Shown here: in pieces, positions 63,192 through 64,000 of the stretch
How the letters are laid out: each line of letters opens with the position of its first letter
How positions within the stretch are numbered: position 1 is the stretch's first letter
From: Colwellia psychrerythraea
GTDB lineage: Bacteria > Pseudomonadota > Gammaproteobacteria > Enterobacterales > Alteromonadaceae
Length of the DNA stretch: 64,000 bases
Assembly (NCBI GenBank): GCA_002163005.1
Contig: MAAF01000106.1
Span: forward strand, 1 to 64,000
Direction: 5' to 3'
Position numbers and translations under genes: made by a program
Notes under the pieces: model-generated
Seen by the model: the letters and a program-made list of their open reading frames with translations, nothing else
Database searches by the model: none
What the model was told of the DNA's origin: nothing

Positions 63192-64000
63192 ATGACAATA
63201 AAACTAATAAAACCGATTAAATTAGCTTTTACAGTACTAACTTTATCATTGGCATCTGCTGTTATAGCAGCGCCGCCAGAAGTTGGCCCACCTGGTCAGG
63301 CTAAAAAAGGTGATAATTATTCGCATCCGTTAGGCAAAAAACAAAAAGAACTTAAGCAAAAAGCCTTACAGGCAAAGCTGCTAGGTAAAACACAGGGTAA
63401 AACACACCAAGTAGCACGTGGGCAGTTTGTTGAATTGGAGCGAGCTGGCGAAGATTCAATTTGGACTGTGTTAGGGGAGTTTAGCAACTTTAACCATAAT
63501 AATATCGCTGAGCCAAGTAACAATAATAACTCAACAATTTGGCAGAGTGATTTTAGTAAACAACATTACATGGATATATTGTTTTCAGATGAGAGCGGTG
63601 CAAATTCAGTCCGTAACTATTACATTGAACAATCATCAAATCGTTATGCCGTTAACGGTGATGTATCAGAATGGGTCTCAGTACCAGGCACCGCGGAGAG
63701 TTATGACGATTCAAACACGCTGGCGTTATGGTCTTTTTTAGATGATTCAGTTGATGGCTGGTTTCAACAAAAAATAAATGATGGGATGACTGAGGAACAG
63801 ATTAATGACTACTTAAGTCAATTTGATGTTTGGGATAGATACGATTACGACGGTGATGGTAATTTTGACGAGCCTGATGGCTATATCGATCATTTCCAAT
63901 CAATTCATGCAGGTGAGGGGGAAGAAGCAGGAGGTGGAGCGTTAGGTGCTGCAGCAATATGGAGCCATAGATGGTATGCACGATTCCATGTTATTGGCTC
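63192..64000 (+). CDS. M6 (immune-inhibitor-A-like) metalloprotease, cut by window edge
   Basis: Not in the ORF track because it runs off the end. From ATG 63192 (AAAGGA before it) 269 codons are open. Signal peptide ending in AVIAAPPE, then the M6 peptidase propeptide-like region and the segment YDYDGDGNFDEPDGYIDHFQSIHAGEGEE, which matches the InhA/M6 domain upstream of its zinc site. The HExxH motif itself would lie beyond the window, so activity cannot be confirmed. Secreted. Confidence 0.85.
   Translation, partial: MTIKLIKPIKLAFTVLTLSLASAVIAAPPEVGPPGQAKKGDNYSHPLGKKQKELKQKALQAKLLGKTQGKTHQVARGQFVELERAGEDSIWTVLGEFSNFNHNNIAEPSNNNNSTIWQSDFSKQHYMDILFSDESGANSVRNYYIEQSSNRYAVNGDVSEWVSVPGTAESYDDSNTLALWSFLDDSVDGWFQQKINDGMTEEQINDYLSQFDVWDRYDYDGDGNFDEPDGYIDHFQSIHAGEGEEAGGGALGAAAIWSHRWYARFHVIG

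Noticed and set aside
1-64000. CRISPR arrays, prophage, insertion sequences, tRNA or rRNA genes
   Set aside because: I looked for regular spaced repeats, transposase or integrase motifs and tRNA-like cloverleafs and found none I could support.

Overview
The window is about 64 kb of AT-rich gammaproteobacterial chromosome, most likely from a marine, heterotrophic member of the Colwelliaceae or another Alteromonadales lineage. I infer this from the low GC content, the protein families (PEP-CTERM protein, Rof, Bax, HTH-REC fusion, many LysR/divergent enzyme pairs, CusCBA) and the short palindromic repeats. I see no rRNA, tRNA, CRISPR array, transposase or integrase, so the stretch looks like stable chromosome.

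Layout: 1-24 kb is mixed accessory and regulatory DNA. It holds a truncated PEP-CTERM secreted protein, four LysR regulators (three of them divergent from an enzyme or transporter gene), an Aer-like chemoreceptor back to back with a MerR-type HTH fused to a receiver domain, a surface lipoprotein, a DUF417-MOSC pair, a MarR regulator with duplicated operators, a DUF2024-Rof pair, an orphan glycine-betaine-type binding protein and a Bax-type glucosaminidase. 24-34.4 kb carries a beta-hydroxyaspartate cycle (BHAC) locus: an IclR regulator (bhcR candidate) divergent from bhcB-bhcC-bhcD. The aminotransferase (bhcA candidate) lies 4 kb further on, divergent from a Tsx-like nucleoside porin. 34.7-50.4 kb is a long minus-strand purine catabolism array: xdhA-xdhB-xdhC, allB, alc, uraD, uraH, allA, guaD, puuD, then glcB (malate synthase G), a RutR-like TetR regulator and a CBS protein. 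50.9-52.2 kb has a HupE/UreJ-type membrane protein and a membrane-anchored partner. 52.4-60.1 kb is a CusCBA copper/silver efflux operon with a Cys-rich CopL-like protein. The end holds a dihaem cytochrome c lipoprotein, an ECF sigma factor and the start of an M6 metalloprotease.

How it works together (inference from known families): guanine and xanthine are converted to urate (GuaD, XdhABC), then to 5-hydroxyisourate (PuuD), OHCU and allantoin (UraH, UraD), allantoate (AllB), ureidoglycolate (Alc), and finally glyoxylate plus two urea (AllA). Glyoxylate then has two encoded exits in the same window. One is malate synthase G, only 3 bp downstream of puuD. The other is the BHAC, which condenses two glyoxylate into oxaloacetate without carbon loss. 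The window therefore appears to encode a route for using purines as a carbon source, not only as a nitrogen source. Two families of palindromic operator-like sites fall at the purine and BHAC promoters and may tie the halves together: TGACAC-N2-GTGTCA at tsx/bhcA and xdhA, and TTTCAC-N3-GTGAAA at bhcR/bhcB, downstream of bhcA and upstream of hupE. No urease and no inner-membrane purine permease is present here.
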